64,000 nt of DNA from Bdellovibrionales bacterium (GTDB taxonomy: Bacteria; Bdellovibrionota; Bdellovibrionia; Bdellovibrionales; UBA1609). Below are positions 63,720 to 64,000 of this stretch, piece after piece. The translations under genes were made by a program, and so were the position numbers. Position 1 is the stretch's first letter. Every line of letters starts with the position of its first letter. The notes under the pieces were generated by a model. The model was not told the origin of the DNA and did no database searches. It worked only from the letters and a program-made list of their open reading frames with translations. The stretch is from the NCBI GenBank assembly GCA_016714165.1, contig JADJNU010000007.1, forward strand, positions 10,900 through 74,899. Reading direction: 5' to 3'.

Positions 63720-64000
63720 TTATGTTTCGTTGTGCGTAGTTTCTGAGTTGCCAGTTACATTTACCAATTCTGTACCTCGATCTTTGAGTCTCGAAATCTT
63801 CAACACCTGTCCTTGTCCGAGCTGTCGGATTTGATTTGGGTGCACGACGAATTCCTCAGTGTCCCTGACTGACTTTTCGCCGGTGTTTTGATCCCATAGC
63901 AGTCCTCGTTTATAACGCACCGTTGATTTTTGTGTGTTTCGGGTTCCGGCCATGGAGGCAAAGTACTCGGCATCATCGGGGCTGTCGGTTCCGGAAAATC
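63720..64000 (-). pseudogene. VirD4-like C-terminus, partial
   Basis: Minus-strand frame FASMAGTRNTQKSTVRYKRG to RQLGQG matches the end of the coupling protein at 30,922, then a different tail (QVLKISRLKDRG onward). Near 63,994 an extra G (GTTCCGGAAAATC against GTTCCGAAAATC) breaks the frame just before the window ends. The rest lies outside. Confidence 0.7.

Larger units (their letters stand above)
58555..64000 (-). mobile_element. second, decaying copy of the mobile element
   Basis: From about 58,555 the sequence matches 25,985 onward in the same order: conserved non-coding block, brnTA, membrane gene, winged-helix gene, parA, virD4. Several single-base indels break genes. The block 61,200-63,790 is not homologous to copy 1. 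It continues past the right edge. Confidence 0.75.

Overview
The window is accessory-rich DNA from a Gram-negative bacterium, most likely a Bdellovibrionota (Bdellovibrio-like) genome. That placement is an inference from gene style: many lipobox-bearing secreted proteases, glycine-rich surface proteins and a conjugation cluster lacking a VirB11 gene. No rRNA or tRNA marker is present to confirm it. No tRNA, rRNA or CRISPR array was seen.

Layout. Positions 1-5,000 hold a secreted protein cut by the window edge, debris of an IS1634-like element and its MITEs, an EVE-domain/nuclease fusion (candidate modification-dependent restriction enzyme) and a 1.3 kb repeated unit carrying an outer-membrane protein gene. 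Positions 5,092-18,057 are a two-gene protease operon (a prodomain-like membrane protein plus a giant subtilase lipoprotein). Its glycine-rich tail is split by a 7,616 bp insertion made of an IS66 element plus about 5.3 kb of ordinary chromosomal genes. The insertion is bounded by a perfect 8 bp target duplication, so it looks like one-ended IS66 transposition. An IS21 element (18,084-20,691) sits just downstream. Positions 20,700-25,920 hold an orphan proteasome-like peptidase, a broken gene, a small HTH gene, more IS debris and an outer-membrane barrel gene.

Positions 25,985-48,688 form a mobile element. Read from right to left on the minus strand it has a secreted protease, a Cys-rich surface protein, two lipoproteins, VirB2, a VirB3-VirB4 fusion, VirB5, VirB6, VirB8, VirB9, VirB10, a small DNA-transfer-region protein, a replication-relaxation-type protein, VirD4, ParA, a winged-helix partition/replication protein, a membrane protein and a fused BrnT-BrnA toxin-antitoxin gene. 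An oriT-like set of inverted repeats and a CGGTACA iteron cluster lie between the T4SS operon and the relaxation gene. Positions 48,700-58,430 are an IS1202-like insertion inside a small gene, a trypsin-like lipoprotein, the second copy of the 1.3 kb outer-membrane unit, a second subtilase and small genes. From about 58,555 to the right edge a second, decaying copy of the mobile element begins (BrnTA, membrane protein, winged-helix protein, ParA, VirD4 end), with several frameshifts.

The most striking feature is the pair of winged-helix genes. Their C-terminal halves and downstream neighbours are nearly identical, but the ParA gene, the N-terminal half of the winged-helix protein and the VirD4 tail are completely different. 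Each N-terminal half is packed with an 11-13 bp DNA palindrome (GAAC-TTT-GTTC type in one, GAACC-N-GGTTC in the other). The same palindrome occurs in different reading frames, so the selection is on DNA and not on protein. This looks like a swappable partition or replication cassette whose binding sites are embedded in the gene for the candidate binding protein.
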